Origin: Agrobacterium cucumeris
GTDB lineage: Bacteria > Pseudomonadota > Alphaproteobacteria > Rhizobiales > Rhizobiaceae
Direction: 5' to 3'
Assembly: GCF_030036535.1 (NCBI RefSeq)
Contig: NZ_CP080388.1
Span: 1,426,001 to 1,490,000 of the forward strand
DNA length: 64,000 nucleotides
Below, piece by piece: positions 1 through 11,545 of this stretch. The notes beneath the pieces were generated by a model. That model worked only from the letters and a program-made list of their open reading frames with translations. It made no database searches and was not told the DNA's origin. Positions within the stretch are counted from its first letter, which is position 1. Each line of letters opens with the position of its first letter. A program made the position numbers and the translations under genes.

Positions 1-2
1 TC

Positions 3-602
3 TGCGGCGTGCCGACGCGGCTTTTCCGGGTTTCCTTCACCGGCGAGCTTGGTTTCGAAATCAACGTTCCGGCCGATTACGGCGCAGCCGTCTGGTCTGC
101 CATCCGGGAAAGGGCCGAAGCCGTTGGCGGTTGCCTTTATGGCACCGAGACCATGCATATCCTGCGTGCTGAAAAGGGCTATATCATCGTCGGGCAGGAT
201 ACCGACGGCACGGTGACGCCTGATGATGCCGGGCTCAACTGGGCGGTTTCCAAGAAGAAGACGGATTTCGTCGGTATTCGCGGTCTCAAGCGCCCCGATC
301 TCACACGCTCCGGCCGTAAGCAGCTGGTGGGTCTGAAGACGAAGGACAGGCTGACCGTCCCGGAAGAAGGCGGCCAGATCGTTGTTGATCCGAATCAGCC
401 GAAACCCATGACCATGCTCGGCCATGTCACCTCCGCCTACTGGTCGGAAAATCTCGGCCATTCCATTGCCTTTGCGCTGGTGGCGGATGGCAGGGCGCGC
501 ATGGGCGAAACGCTTTATATCCCGCTCGCCGATAAAACCATTGCCGTCGAAGTGACCGACATGGTCTTCCTCGACAAGGAAGGAGCCCGTCTCAATGGCT
601 GA
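3..602 (+). CDS. soxA: Sarcosine oxidase alpha subunit, C-terminal part (cut by window start)
   Basis: The reading frame is open from the first bases, so the gene starts outside the window; about 200 C-terminal residues are present. They match the GcvT/aminomethyltransferase-fold end of heterotetrameric sarcosine oxidase alpha subunits. The visible segments are VSFTGELGFEINVPADYG, a GTETMHILRAEKGYIIVGQDTDG stretch interrupted only in quotation here, the GLNWAV segment and a GHVTSAYWS segment. In the family this domain binds tetrahydrofolate and takes up the formaldehyde released when sarcosine is oxidised to glycine. The stop overlaps the soxG start by 8 bases, which indicates translational coupling. 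SoxB and SoxD are expected upstream, outside the window. Confidence 0.93.
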   Translation, partial: CGVPTRLFRVSFTGELGFEINVPADYGAAVWSAIRERAEAVGGCLYGTETMHILRAEKGYIIVGQDTDGTVTPDDAGLNWAVSKKKTDFVGIRGLKRPDLTRSGRKQLVGLKTKDRLTVPEEGGQIVVDPNQPKPMTMLGHVTSAYWSENLGHSIAFALVADGRARMGETLYIPLADKTIAVEVTDMVFLDKEGARLNG

Positions 603-1149
603 TATGCTTCACGCAAAACGCAAATCCGTGCTTGAGGATTTCCATGGCGGCTCGCCCTTCGTCTCGTTAAAACCTGCTGCTTCCGCATCACGGCTGTCGC
701 TGCGCGCACGGGAAAGCGCCGTGCCGGCATTGTCGGAAGCGCTTGGTCTTTCTTTGCCCACGAGCCCGAAAAGCGCCGTTACGTCAGGTCTGCGTTCCGC
801 TCTCTGGCTCGGCCCGGATGAATGGCTGGTGATCGATCAGGGTGAGAGCGATCTGATGGCCATGCTCTCCGGCGTCTCCGGCCTGTTTTCGGCAACCGAT
901 GTTTCTCACCGCAATACAGCCGTCATCATCTCCGGTCCCGGCGCGGAAGCCGCACTTAATGCCGGTTGCCCGCAGAATCTTTCGCCTGCAAAATTCCCGG
1001 TCGGGGCCTGCTCACGCACGGTTTTCGGCAAGGCGGAAGTGGTGCTGTTGCGCACGGCGGATGATACGTTCCGGGTGGAATGCTGGCGCTCCTTCGCCGA
1101 TTATGTCGGCGGGCTGCTGCAGGAGGCGGCTGAGGACGTGGTGGTTTAA
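595..1149 (+). CDS. soxG: Sarcosine oxidase gamma subunit
   Basis: This 184-residue protein has the length and pattern of SoxG, the small subunit of heterotetrameric sarcosine oxidase. The LWLGPDEWLVI segment (about residues 64-74) and the FSATDVSHRNTAVIISGPGA segment (about 97-116) are typical. SoxG belongs to the complex that demethylates sarcosine in one-carbon and glycine-betaine catabolism. Its start lies inside the end of soxA. It ends convergently with the next gene; the two stop codons overlap in TTTAAA, leaving no room for a separate terminator. Confidence 0.92.
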   Translation: MADMLHAKRKSVLEDFHGGSPFVSLKPAASASRLSLRARESAVPALSEALGLSLPTSPKSAVTSGLRSALWLGPDEWLVIDQGESDLMAMLSGVSGLFSATDVSHRNTAVIISGPGAEAALNAGCPQNLSPAKFPVGACSRTVFGKAEVVLLRTADDTFRVECWRSFADYVGGLLQEAAEDVVV

Positions 1150-2198
1150 ATCGACTGGTTTTTCCAGCCGCGCCATTCCACCCATCGCCCATGAAAATCG
1201 GCGCGGCCGATTTCCTGTTTCTCGCCGGTTGGCCAGATTTGCAGGGTAATCGCGGCGCTGCCCGGCGTCTGGTCCGCCTCCATCTGCAGGCGGGCAAGCG
1301 GAGCCTCGGGCGTGGCGCGGGCGCCTGCCTCGGCAATCAAGGCTTCGCCGGCCTGCTTCAAGGCATCCGGCAGATATTGCCAGGCGACGGAATGGTAGAC
1401 GACATGGGTGGCACCCGAATGTGGTGTGGCAAGGCGGCGTTTCAGCCAGTCGATAGCGTCGGCCTTTTCGACGTGCAAGCCGTTCTCCACCGCAATCTGT
1501 AGAGCCGCTGCCGTTCGCTCCAGCCTGTCGGTCTGGTCGGCCCAGACATAGGACATCAACCGCAGGCGATCTTCGGCGGACGACGGATCGAGTGGGTTGA
1601 GATCGCAGCCGGCGCGCTCGATGACCTCAATCCGACGACCGGGCGGCGGAGCGTTTCCGCGCCATTCCGGCGAGAGAAAGACATCCGACGTCTCACCCCA
1701 TGCAAGGTCGCCCAGTCGATACTGGTAACGGTCAAATTGCAGGTTCAGCCCGGCGCTGGCGCCAACTTCTGAAAGCGCCAACGGCTTGCCGGCAAGTGCT
1801 GCAATCGTCAGAAAACCCGGCAGCAGCACTGCGGAACGGCGCACTTCGTTGGTCTGCGGTGGTGATGTCAACCTATCGAGGATAAAGGCCGCGTGAAAGC
1901 GTAACGCATCCTCGCAGGCCTGCCACAACGTATCCTCGTTTTCAGGTGCGATATCGACAAGCGGCGCGATCTTGTCCTCAATGGCAAGTGCATGCAGGGC
2001 GCCCGCCAGCCGCAGCGGCACGGAATCACCGGAGGGGCCAACATCACCGGGCCAGGAAAGGATTTTCCGGCCCACTTCCGTCTGGCGATCCAGCCGCGCT
2101 GAGACCGCGCGGCAGAGCCGTGCAGTAAAGGGCGAGCCAAGGCTGTCGCAAGCCCTTGCCTGAACGAGAAACGCATTTCTTACGGCTTCATCATGCAT
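1146..2198 (-). CDS. DUF2332 family protein
   Basis: The 350-residue protein resembles the DUF2332 family, which has no firmly assigned reaction. The N-terminus (ARACDSLGSPFTARLCRAV) is followed by a helical region, an EVGASAGLNLQFDRYQY segment near the middle, and a C-terminal part containing HVVYHSVAWQYLP and LQIWPTGEK. The EVGASAGLNL stretch looks like the glycine-rich loop of a Rossmann-type, methyltransferase-like fold, which is only an inference. The gene is convergent with soxG and overlaps its stop codon. No operon partner is obvious: the MaoC-like gene upstream on the same strand is 24 bases away and could be co-transcribed. Confidence 0.8.
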   Translation of the reverse strand: MHDEAVRNAFLVQARACDSLGSPFTARLCRAVSARLDRQTEVGRKILSWPGDVGPSGDSVPLRLAGALHALAIEDKIAPLVDIAPENEDTLWQACEDALRFHAAFILDRLTSPPQTNEVRRSAVLLPGFLTIAALAGKPLALSEVGASAGLNLQFDRYQYRLGDLAWGETSDVFLSPEWRGNAPPPGRRIEVIERAGCDLNPLDPSSAEDRLRLMSYVWADQTDRLERTAAALQIAVENGLHVEKADAIDWLKRRLATPHSGATHVVYHSVAWQYLPDALKQAGEALIAEAGARATPEAPLARLQMEADQTPGSAAITLQIWPTGEKQEIGRADFHGRWVEWRGWKNQSI

Positions 2199-2222
2199 GC
2201 GGTCTCTCCCTTGGTTCGTGGG

Positions 2223-2711
2223 TCAGATATCCTCCGGCCTGTCCTCCGGATTGAACTGGGTGATCGTCGTCCAGCGGGCGGTGAGCGCCGGCTTTCTTTC
2301 GTTTTCAATCTCCACCGTCACGTCATAGGTCGTCATCAGCATGGCGGCGCCGCGAAAGCGGGCTTCCGCCAGGAGGAACCGGCCGCGCACCCGCGCACCA
2401 GATTTAACCGGCGCGACGAAACGGACGGCGTCGAAGCCGTAATTGAGGCCCATCGTCTGCTCGCGAATAGGGGGCACGGCGTCATAATATAGTGCCGAAA
2501 GCAGAGACAGCGTCAGGAACCCATGCGCGATGGTGCCACCAAACGGGCTTTCCGCTTTGGCGCGCTCCGGGTCCGTGTGGATGAACTGTTCGTCCAAAGT
2601 TGCCTTTGCGAAAGCGTCGATCATCGTCTGATCGACAACGATCCAGTCGGAAACGCCCATTTCCGTGCCAACGAGACTTTTAATCTCAGCCAGCCCTATG
2701 TCCTTTGCCAT
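2223..2711 (-). CDS. MaoC-like (R)-hydratase family protein, NodN-like
   Basis: The 162-residue hot-dog-fold protein carries the hydratase motif: an Asp-x4-His pair (D40 and H45 in LDEQFIHTD) and the following SPFGGTIAHGFLTLSLL segment. Members hydrate trans-2-enoyl-CoA thioesters, and rhizobial relatives are often named NodN. The neighbours give no clear substrate. It lies between glgX and the DUF2332 gene, all on the minus strand. A short inverted repeat (GTCGCAC/GTGCGAC, 2731-2755) sits between it and glgX. A general acyl-CoA or polyketide-type hydratase is the safest call. Confidence 0.85.
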   Translation of the reverse strand: MAKDIGLAEIKSLVGTEMGVSDWIVVDQTMIDAFAKATLDEQFIHTDPERAKAESPFGGTIAHGFLTLSLLSALYYDAVPPIREQTMGLNYGFDAVRFVAPVKSGARVRGRFLLAEARFRGAAMLMTTYDVTVEIENERKPALTARWTTITQFNPEDRPEDI

Positions 2712-2765
2712 CTTGTCTCTTTCCGGTTGCGTCGCACGCCATATAAGGGTGCGACGGCCAGGCGA

Positions 2766-4721
2766 TCAACCGCGCAGATAAAACACCACCGAACGGGCAG
2801 GCAGGAAAGCCGGATTGCCGAAATCCGTGCCGATAGCTTTCCAGCCATTGCCGGGCAAGGTGAAGGGCACGATCTCGCGGTTGCGGTTGATGAGCACGGC
2901 GAGTTCGACATCGTTTCCACTCTCATGATCGGAGGTGGAAAGCACCATGGCGAAGGCCGGTCCGTCCGGCCTTTCCCAGTCCGAAACCGTCATGGGTTCG
3001 CCGCCGGGAGCAAGCCATGCCACATCGTCCTTGCCGGAGAAAAATGCGGTTTGCGAAAAGACGCCGAAGCGTTTGCGCAATGCGGAAAGAAACGCGGTGT
3101 GTTCGATCAGTTCCGGGGAAAGCGACGACCAGTCGACCCAGTTGATTTCATTATCCTGACAATAGGCATTGTTGTTGCCCTGCTGGCTGCGGCCGCCCTC
3201 ATCACCGGCGGTCAGCATCAATGCGCCGCGGCTGACGAAAAGCGTGGACAGCAGCGCCTTCACATCCGCGAGGCGCGCAGCGACAATGGCGGGATCATCG
3301 CTTGGGCCTTCGACGCCATTGTTCCAGGAATGGTTTTCATTGTGGCCGTCGCGATTGTTCTCGCCGTTTTTTTCATTGTGCTTGTTTTCATGGCTGACGA
3401 GATCGAACAGCGTGAAGCCGTCATGGGCGGCAAGGAAATTGACGCTGCGGCTTTTTGAGCGGCCATGGCGTGAAAAGATCGGTGACGAACCGGACAATGC
3501 ATCGGCGAGCGCCCCTGTGGTTCCGGCATCACCGCGCCAGAACCGGCGCATATCGTCACGGGCACGGTCGTTCCATTCCAGAAAGCTCTCGGGAAAATTA
3601 CCGAGCTGGTAACCGCCGGGACCGATATCCCATGGTTCGGCGATCAGCACACGGTCGTGAAGCACTGCGTCTGAATGCATGGCCGCAAGTGTTTCGCTGG
3701 CCATATCGAAGCCATTGGCGGTTCGGCCGAGCACGGGTGCCAGATCGAAACGGAAGCCGTCCACACCGGCATTCACGACAAAATGCCTGAGCGCATCGAT
3801 GATGAGCTGGCGCACATAGGGGTGGTCACAGGCGACCGTATTGCCGGTCCCTGTGTCGTTGACCAGCACACCCGGTTCTCCGGGCGGGTGTCGGAAGGCG
3901 GTAAGATTGTCGAGACCCCGCAATGACAAAACCGAGCCTTCAATATCGCTTTCACCCGTATGGTTGAAGACGAGATCGAGAATGGTGCCGATACCTTCTG
4001 CATGCAGCGCGGCCACCGTGTCGCGTAATTCCCGCACGCCGCCGGGGCAGAGGCGCGGATCGAGCGCCATGAAGCCGACCGGGTTGTAGCCCCAGGCATT
4101 GGAAAGGCCGAGCGGCGGCAGGTGCCGTTCGTCGATCCATGCCGTGATCGGCATCAGCTCCACGGCATTGACGCCGATTTTTTTCAGATGCGCGATAATG
4201 GCGGGATGGGCCAGCGCCGCTACGGTGCCCCTGATGTTTTCCGGCACCTCGGAATGCAATTTGCTGAAAGATCTGACCGCGAGTTCGTAAATCAGCCCAC
4301 CTTCGGCAAAAAGCGGCGGTTGGCGTTTGAGCGGTTCGTATTGCGAAAGGATCGCCTTGGGCATGATGCCGCCCGTGTCTTCGCCAAAAGCGTATAGCGC
4401 CGGATCATGACGGAAGGGGCGATCGATCTCCGTGGCATAGGGGTCAAGCAGCAGTTTTGATGGGTCGAACCACAGGCCGTGTTCGGGGGCGTAAATTCCG
4501 TGGGCGCGGTAGCCATATCGCGTGCCAGAACCGGCATCTGCCACCGTCAAACGGTGAATATCATCCTCTCCGCGCTTCATGGGCAGGCGGGCGGTCTCTT
4601 TTTCACCGGCTGCATCGAAAAGGCAAAGATCGATCTGGGAAGCGTGCCGGGAATAGACCGTGAATTCCGTTCCGTTTTCCGTCTGGGTTGCGCCTTTGGG
4701 GAAAACGGGTGGGTTCTGCAT
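2766..4721 (-). CDS. glgX: Glycogen debranching enzyme GlgX
   Basis: GlgX hydrolyses alpha-1,6 branch points of phosphorylase-limit glycogen and works with GlgP in glycogen breakdown. The 651-residue length fits the family. A CBM48-like N-terminal domain (about 10-120) precedes the GH13 barrel. The catalytic residues are visible: nucleophile D326 in GFRFDLA, acid/base E362 in LIAEPWD and D434 in AAHDGF. The VFNHTGE segment near 251 is the first GH13 conserved region. The gene follows pgm on the same strand but is separated by 251 bases holding a palindromic repeat, so it may have its own promoter or be read through from the glg operon. Confidence 0.95.
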   Translation of the reverse strand: MQNPPVFPKGATQTENGTEFTVYSRHASQIDLCLFDAAGEKETARLPMKRGEDDIHRLTVADAGSGTRYGYRAHGIYAPEHGLWFDPSKLLLDPYATEIDRPFRHDPALYAFGEDTGGIMPKAILSQYEPLKRQPPLFAEGGLIYELAVRSFSKLHSEVPENIRGTVAALAHPAIIAHLKKIGVNAVELMPITAWIDERHLPPLGLSNAWGYNPVGFMALDPRLCPGGVRELRDTVAALHAEGIGTILDLVFNHTGESDIEGSVLSLRGLDNLTAFRHPPGEPGVLVNDTGTGNTVACDHPYVRQLIIDALRHFVVNAGVDGFRFDLAPVLGRTANGFDMASETLAAMHSDAVLHDRVLIAEPWDIGPGGYQLGNFPESFLEWNDRARDDMRRFWRGDAGTTGALADALSGSSPIFSRHGRSKSRSVNFLAAHDGFTLFDLVSHENKHNEKNGENNRDGHNENHSWNNGVEGPSDDPAIVAARLADVKALLSTLFVSRGALMLTAGDEGGRSQQGNNNAYCQDNEINWVDWSSLSPELIEHTAFLSALRKRFGVFSQTAFFSGKDDVAWLAPGGEPMTVSDWERPDGPAFAMVLSTSDHESGNDVELAVLINRNREIVPFTLPGNGWKAIGTDFGNPAFLPARSVVFYLRG

Positions 4722-4972
4722 GGTCTCTCTCCGATAGAATATCGTCTCTTCTCAAACGCGTCCGCAGGGTTAGAGGGCTGGAGCCTCTCCTACGTCATCC
4801 TCGGGCTTGACCCGAGGGACCCACAACCCGACTGCACCATGGATCCTCGGGCCAAGCCCGAGGATGATGCCGAATGTGGCGAAGGGTGTGTCACCCCTAT
4901 AGTCTGCCTTGCCAGATGCCATCCTATTGCGCGGCGCCCTCTCTCCCGGAAGAGACAAGCGCCGCGGCAACT
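4722..4972. other. Intergenic spacer between pgm and glgX
   Basis: No credible gene lies here. The open frames crossing it run into glgX or pgm in the wrong orientation. Its main content is the palindromic repeat listed separately at 4791-4870. The GC content stays high and I see no clear promoter for glgX. Confidence 0.6.
4791..4870. repeat. Palindromic intergenic repeat (CCTCGGGCTTGACCCGAGG type)
   Basis: Two inverted arms are visible: GTCATCCTCGGGCTTGACCC on the left (4794-4813) and the matching CCAAGCCCGAGGATGAT on the right (4852-4868). Each arm also contains a smaller CCTCGGG/CCCGAGG inverted repeat. The whole can fold into a long branched hairpin. Similar short palindromic elements are scattered between genes in rhizobia and related alphaproteobacteria. 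Only this one copy was noticed in the window, so calling it a dispersed repeat rests on general knowledge. Confidence 0.7.
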
Positions 4973-8048
<3,076 letters not shown>

Positions 8049-8053
8049 GGGCT

Positions 8054-9316
8054 CTACAGGTCCAGCTTGTCGATCATCGATTGGGTGATAAGGCAGATGC
8101 CATTTTCCGTGCGGCGGAAACGTTTGGCATCCAGTTCTGGGTCTTCTCCTACAATCAGTCCTTCCGGAATGACCACGCCATGGTCGATGACGACATTGCT
8201 GAGCTGGGCATGACGCCCGATCTTCACACTCGGCAGTACTACGGCATTCTCAAGGCGGGAGTATGAATTGGCGCGCACGCCGGTAAACAACAGGCTGCGC
8301 GTGAGGGCCGCACCGGAAATGATGCAGTCGCCCGAGACGACCGACGACACGGCCGAACCGCGACGATCCTCATCGTCATGCACGAATTTGGCCGGTGGGG
8401 TGATTTCCGCATAGGTCCAGATCGGCCAGGATTTGTCGTAGATGTCGAGGTCGGGCACCACGTCCGTGAGGTCGATATTGGCCTGCCAATAGGCATCTAT
8501 GGTGCCGACGTCGCGCCAGTACGGCCCGTGTTCGAAATCCGAGCGCACGCAGGAATCCGCGAAGCGGTGGGCGACGGCTTTGCCGTGCTTGACGATATAG
8601 GGAATGATATCCTTGCCGAAATCGCGGCTGGAGGTCGGGTCGGCGGCGTCGCGTCGCAGCGCTTCCATCAGGAATTTCGTGTGGAAGACATAAATGCCCA
8701 TTGAGGCGAGCGCAAAACCTTCATTGCCAGGAATGCCGGGCGGATCGGCCGGTTTTTCAATGAAGTCGATGATCTCGTCTTTTTCGTTCACATGCATCAC
8801 ACCGAAGCCGGTCGCTTCCATGCGCGGCACTTCAAGGCAGCCGATCGTCACATCAGCACCGGAATCGACATGCTGCTGCAGCATGTATTCGTAATCCATC
8901 TTGTAGATGTGATCGCCGGCGAGAATGACCATATATTCTGGCGCATAGGGCTCGATGATGTCGATGTTCTGATAGACGGCGTCTGCGGTGCCTTCATACC
9001 ATTGCGTTTCGGACACGCGCTGCGAGGCTGGCAGAATATCGAAGCTTTCATTACGTTCGGGGCGGAAAAAGTCCCATCCGCGCTGCAGGTGGCGGATGAG
9101 CGAATGCGCCTTGTATTGCGTGGCGACGCCGATGCGGCGAATGCCGGAATTGAGCGCGTTGGAGAGCGCAAAATCGATGATGCGTGCCTTGCCGCCGAAA
9201 TAGACGGCGGGTTTTGCCCGGCGGTCCGTCAGCTCCTTCAGGCGGCTTCCTCTGCCGCCTGCGAGGACATAGGCCATTGCATCACGCGCCAGTGGCTGAA
9301 CTCTTTTTTCCGACAT
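8054..9316 (-). CDS. glgC: Glucose-1-phosphate adenylyltransferase (ADP-glucose pyrophosphorylase)
   Basis: GlgC makes ADP-glucose from ATP and glucose-1-phosphate, the committed and allosterically controlled step of bacterial glycogen synthesis. The 420-residue length equals that of the A. tumefaciens enzyme. The nucleotide loop is [20 protein letters not shown] (about 17-36), followed by [22 protein letters not shown] carries the metal and substrate residues, and FIEKP is the sugar-binding motif. The C-terminal part is a left-handed beta-helix with hexapeptide character ([20 protein letters not shown]). The gene starts 21 bases after glgB. Confidence 0.97.
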   Translation of the reverse strand: MSEKRVQPLARDAMAYVLAGGRGSRLKELTDRRAKPAVYFGGKARIIDFALSNALNSGIRRIGVATQYKAHSLIRHLQRGWDFFRPERNESFDILPASQRVSETQWYEGTADAVYQNIDIIEPYAPEYMVILAGDHIYKMDYEYMLQQHVDSGADVTIGCLEVPRMEATGFGVMHVNEKDEIIDFIEKPADPPGIPGNEGFALASMGIYVFHTKFLMEALRRDAADPTSSRDFGKDIIPYIVKHGKAVAHRFADSCVRSDFEHGPYWRDVGTIDAYWQANIDLTDVVPDLDIYDKSWPIWTYAEITPPAKFVHDDEDRRGSAVSSVVSGDCIISGAALTRSLLFTGVRANSYSRLENAVVLPSVKIGRHAQLSNVVIDHGVVIPEGLIVGEDPELDAKRFRRTENGICLITQSMIDKLDL

Positions 9317-9337
9317 GGTGTCCTCCCTCTCTGTCTG

Positions 9338-11545
9338 TCAGTTTTCCGGCTCAAGCATGATCGTCGCCAGAGGCGGCAGGACGAGCATCGCCCCGATTTC
9401 TCCGCCGGCATCGACCGCCTGAACGCGTCCGCCATTTCCCTTGCCGCTGCCGCCATAGATTTCGGCATCGGTGTTGAGAATCTCCCGCCACCGCCCGGCC
9501 TGGGGCAGCGGCACATAATAACTTTCCCGGTAAACCGGGGTGAGATTGCAGATGACTGCCACCGGTTTTTCACCGGGCGCCATGCGCAACCAGGCAAAGA
9601 CGGAATTGTCGTGGTCCTCGACCACCAGCCAGCGGAAACCTTCCGGCTCGCAGTCGCGGGCGTGCAAAGCGGGTTTTGAACGATAGGTGAGGTTAAGATC
9701 ACGCACGAGGCGGCGCATGCCCTCATGCATGGGATATTGGCGCAGATTCCAGTCGAGCGATTTTTTTTCGCTCCACTCGCTCCATTGCGCGAATTCCTGG
9801 CCCATGAACAGCAGCTTCTTGCCGGGATAACCCCACATGAAGCCGTAATAGGATCGCAGGTTGGCGAATTTCTGCCAGTCGTCGCCCGCCATTTTGGCAA
9901 TCAGCGATCCCTTGCCGTGCACCACCTCGTCATGGGAAAGCGGCAACACGAAATTTTCGGTGAAGGCGTAAAGCAGACCGAAGGTCAGTTCCTGATGGTG
10001 GAACTTGCGATGCACCGGCTCACGCGAGAAGTAGCTCAGCGTGTCGTGCATGAAGCCCATGTTCCATTTGAAGCCGAAACCGAGGCCGCCTTCATGAACG
10101 GGCTGGGAGACTTTTGGCCAGGAGGTGGATTCTTCCGCAATGGTCATGACGCCGGGATGAGTGCCATAAACGAGCGAATTCATTTTCTGCAGGAAGCGGA
10201 CGGATTCGAGGTTTTCACGCCCGCCATATTCGTTGGGAATCCACTCGCCTTCCTTGCGGGAATAATCGAGGTAAAGCATCGAGGCGACCGCATCGACACG
10301 CAGGCCGTCAAGATGGAATTTTTCGGCCCAATAAAGCGCATTGTTGATGAGGTAGGACATCACCTCAACACGGCCGAAATTATAGATGGCCGTGTTCCAG
10401 TCGGGATGAAAACCCTGACGTGGATCGGCGTGCTCATAAAGCGCCGTGCCGTCAAACCAGCGCAGGCCGTGCTCGTCAGTCGGGAAATGTGCCGGCACCC
10501 AGTCGAGGATGACGCCGATGCCGACCTTGTGAGCGCCGTTGACGAACCGCGCGAAACCTTCCGGATCACCGAAACGGGCGGTCGGAGCATAAAGGCCGGT
10601 CGTCTGGTAACCCCAGGAGGGGTCATAGGGGTGTTCGGTAATCGGCAGGAACTCGATATGAGTGAAGCCCATATCCGTGCAATAGGGAATGAGCTGCGCG
10701 GCCAGTTCATCCCAGCTGAGGAAGGTGCCGTCCTCGCGGCGTTGCCAGGAACCGGCGTGAACCTCGTAAATGCTGATCGGCTGGCGGCGCTGGTCCACCT
10801 GCGCCCAATGTTCGCGGTGAGCCTGATCTTCCCATTTCTGAGCCAGTTCCGGTGCGGTGACGGAAGCGTTTTTCGGCCGCAACTCGCCGCGCCGGGCATA
10901 AGGGTCGGCCTTCAGCGGCAGGAGCTCGCCATTGGCACCGAGAATTTCGAATTTGTAAGCGCAACCGGCATAGACGTCGGGCGCGAAGATTTCCCAGATG
11001 CCGGTATCCTTGCGGAAACGCATGACATGCCGGCGTCCATCCCAATTGTTGAAATCGCCAACCACAGAAACGCGCCGCGCATTGGGTGCCCAGACGGCAA
11101 AGTGGAAACCCTCGACGCCCTCGAGCTTCAGAGGATGCGCGCCCATCTTGTCAAAGAGCCGCAGATGCGAGCCTTCACGGACGAAATAATCGTCCATGGG
11201 TCCAAGAACCGGGCCGAAGCTGTAGGGGTCGGTCACTGCCCATTCGGCATCGTCGCGGCCGGCGCGGTAACGCACCGGCTGGCGCGATGCAAGCTCGACC
11301 GGGCCTTCGAAAAAACCTTCCGGATCGAGCCGCTTTAGTTCGCCGATGAAATTTCCGTCCAATGTTAGGACGGACACTTCTTCAGCGCCCGGGATGAAAC
11401 AGCGGGCGGAAAACCCTTCCGGCGTTTCGTGAACGCCGAGAAGGGCAAAGGGATTGGAATGCAAACCGCTCTTGATCGCCTCGATTTCAGCCTTCGTGAT
11501 TTCGCCAGTCTTTTTCTCTTCGGCCGAATTGAGCGGTTTTTTCAT
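9338..11545 (-). CDS. glgB: 1,4-alpha-glucan branching enzyme
   Basis: GlgB creates alpha-1,6 branches in growing glycogen. The 735-residue protein has an extra N-terminal module, a CBM48 domain (about 145-230) and a GH13 barrel. The catalytic residues D418 (DGLRVDAV), E471 (MTIAEEST) and D539 (LSHDEVVHG) are all present. The product ends with a short beta-domain. Its ATG overlaps the glgP stop by one base (TGATG), so translation is coupled. Together with glgP this is the front end of the operon. Confidence 0.97.
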   Translation of the reverse strand: MKKPLNSAEEKKTGEITKAEIEAIKSGLHSNPFALLGVHETPEGFSARCFIPGAEEVSVLTLDGNFIGELKRLDPEGFFEGPVELASRQPVRYRAGRDDAEWAVTDPYSFGPVLGPMDDYFVREGSHLRLFDKMGAHPLKLEGVEGFHFAVWAPNARRVSVVGDFNNWDGRRHVMRFRKDTGIWEIFAPDVYAGCAYKFEILGANGELLPLKADPYARRGELRPKNASVTAPELAQKWEDQAHREHWAQVDQRRQPISIYEVHAGSWQRREDGTFLSWDELAAQLIPYCTDMGFTHIEFLPITEHPYDPSWGYQTTGLYAPTARFGDPEGFARFVNGAHKVGIGVILDWVPAHFPTDEHGLRWFDGTALYEHADPRQGFHPDWNTAIYNFGRVEVMSYLINNALYWAEKFHLDGLRVDAVASMLYLDYSRKEGEWIPNEYGGRENLESVRFLQKMNSLVYGTHPGVMTIAEESTSWPKVSQPVHEGGLGFGFKWNMGFMHDTLSYFSREPVHRKFHHQELTFGLLYAFTENFVLPLSHDEVVHGKGSLIAKMAGDDWQKFANLRSYYGFMWGYPGKKLLFMGQEFAQWSEWSEKKSLDWNLRQYPMHEGMRRLVRDLNLTYRSKPALHARDCEPEGFRWLVVEDHDNSVFAWLRMAPGEKPVAVICNLTPVYRESYYVPLPQAGRWREILNTDAEIYGGSGKGNGGRVQAVDAGGEIGAMLVLPPLATIMLEPEN

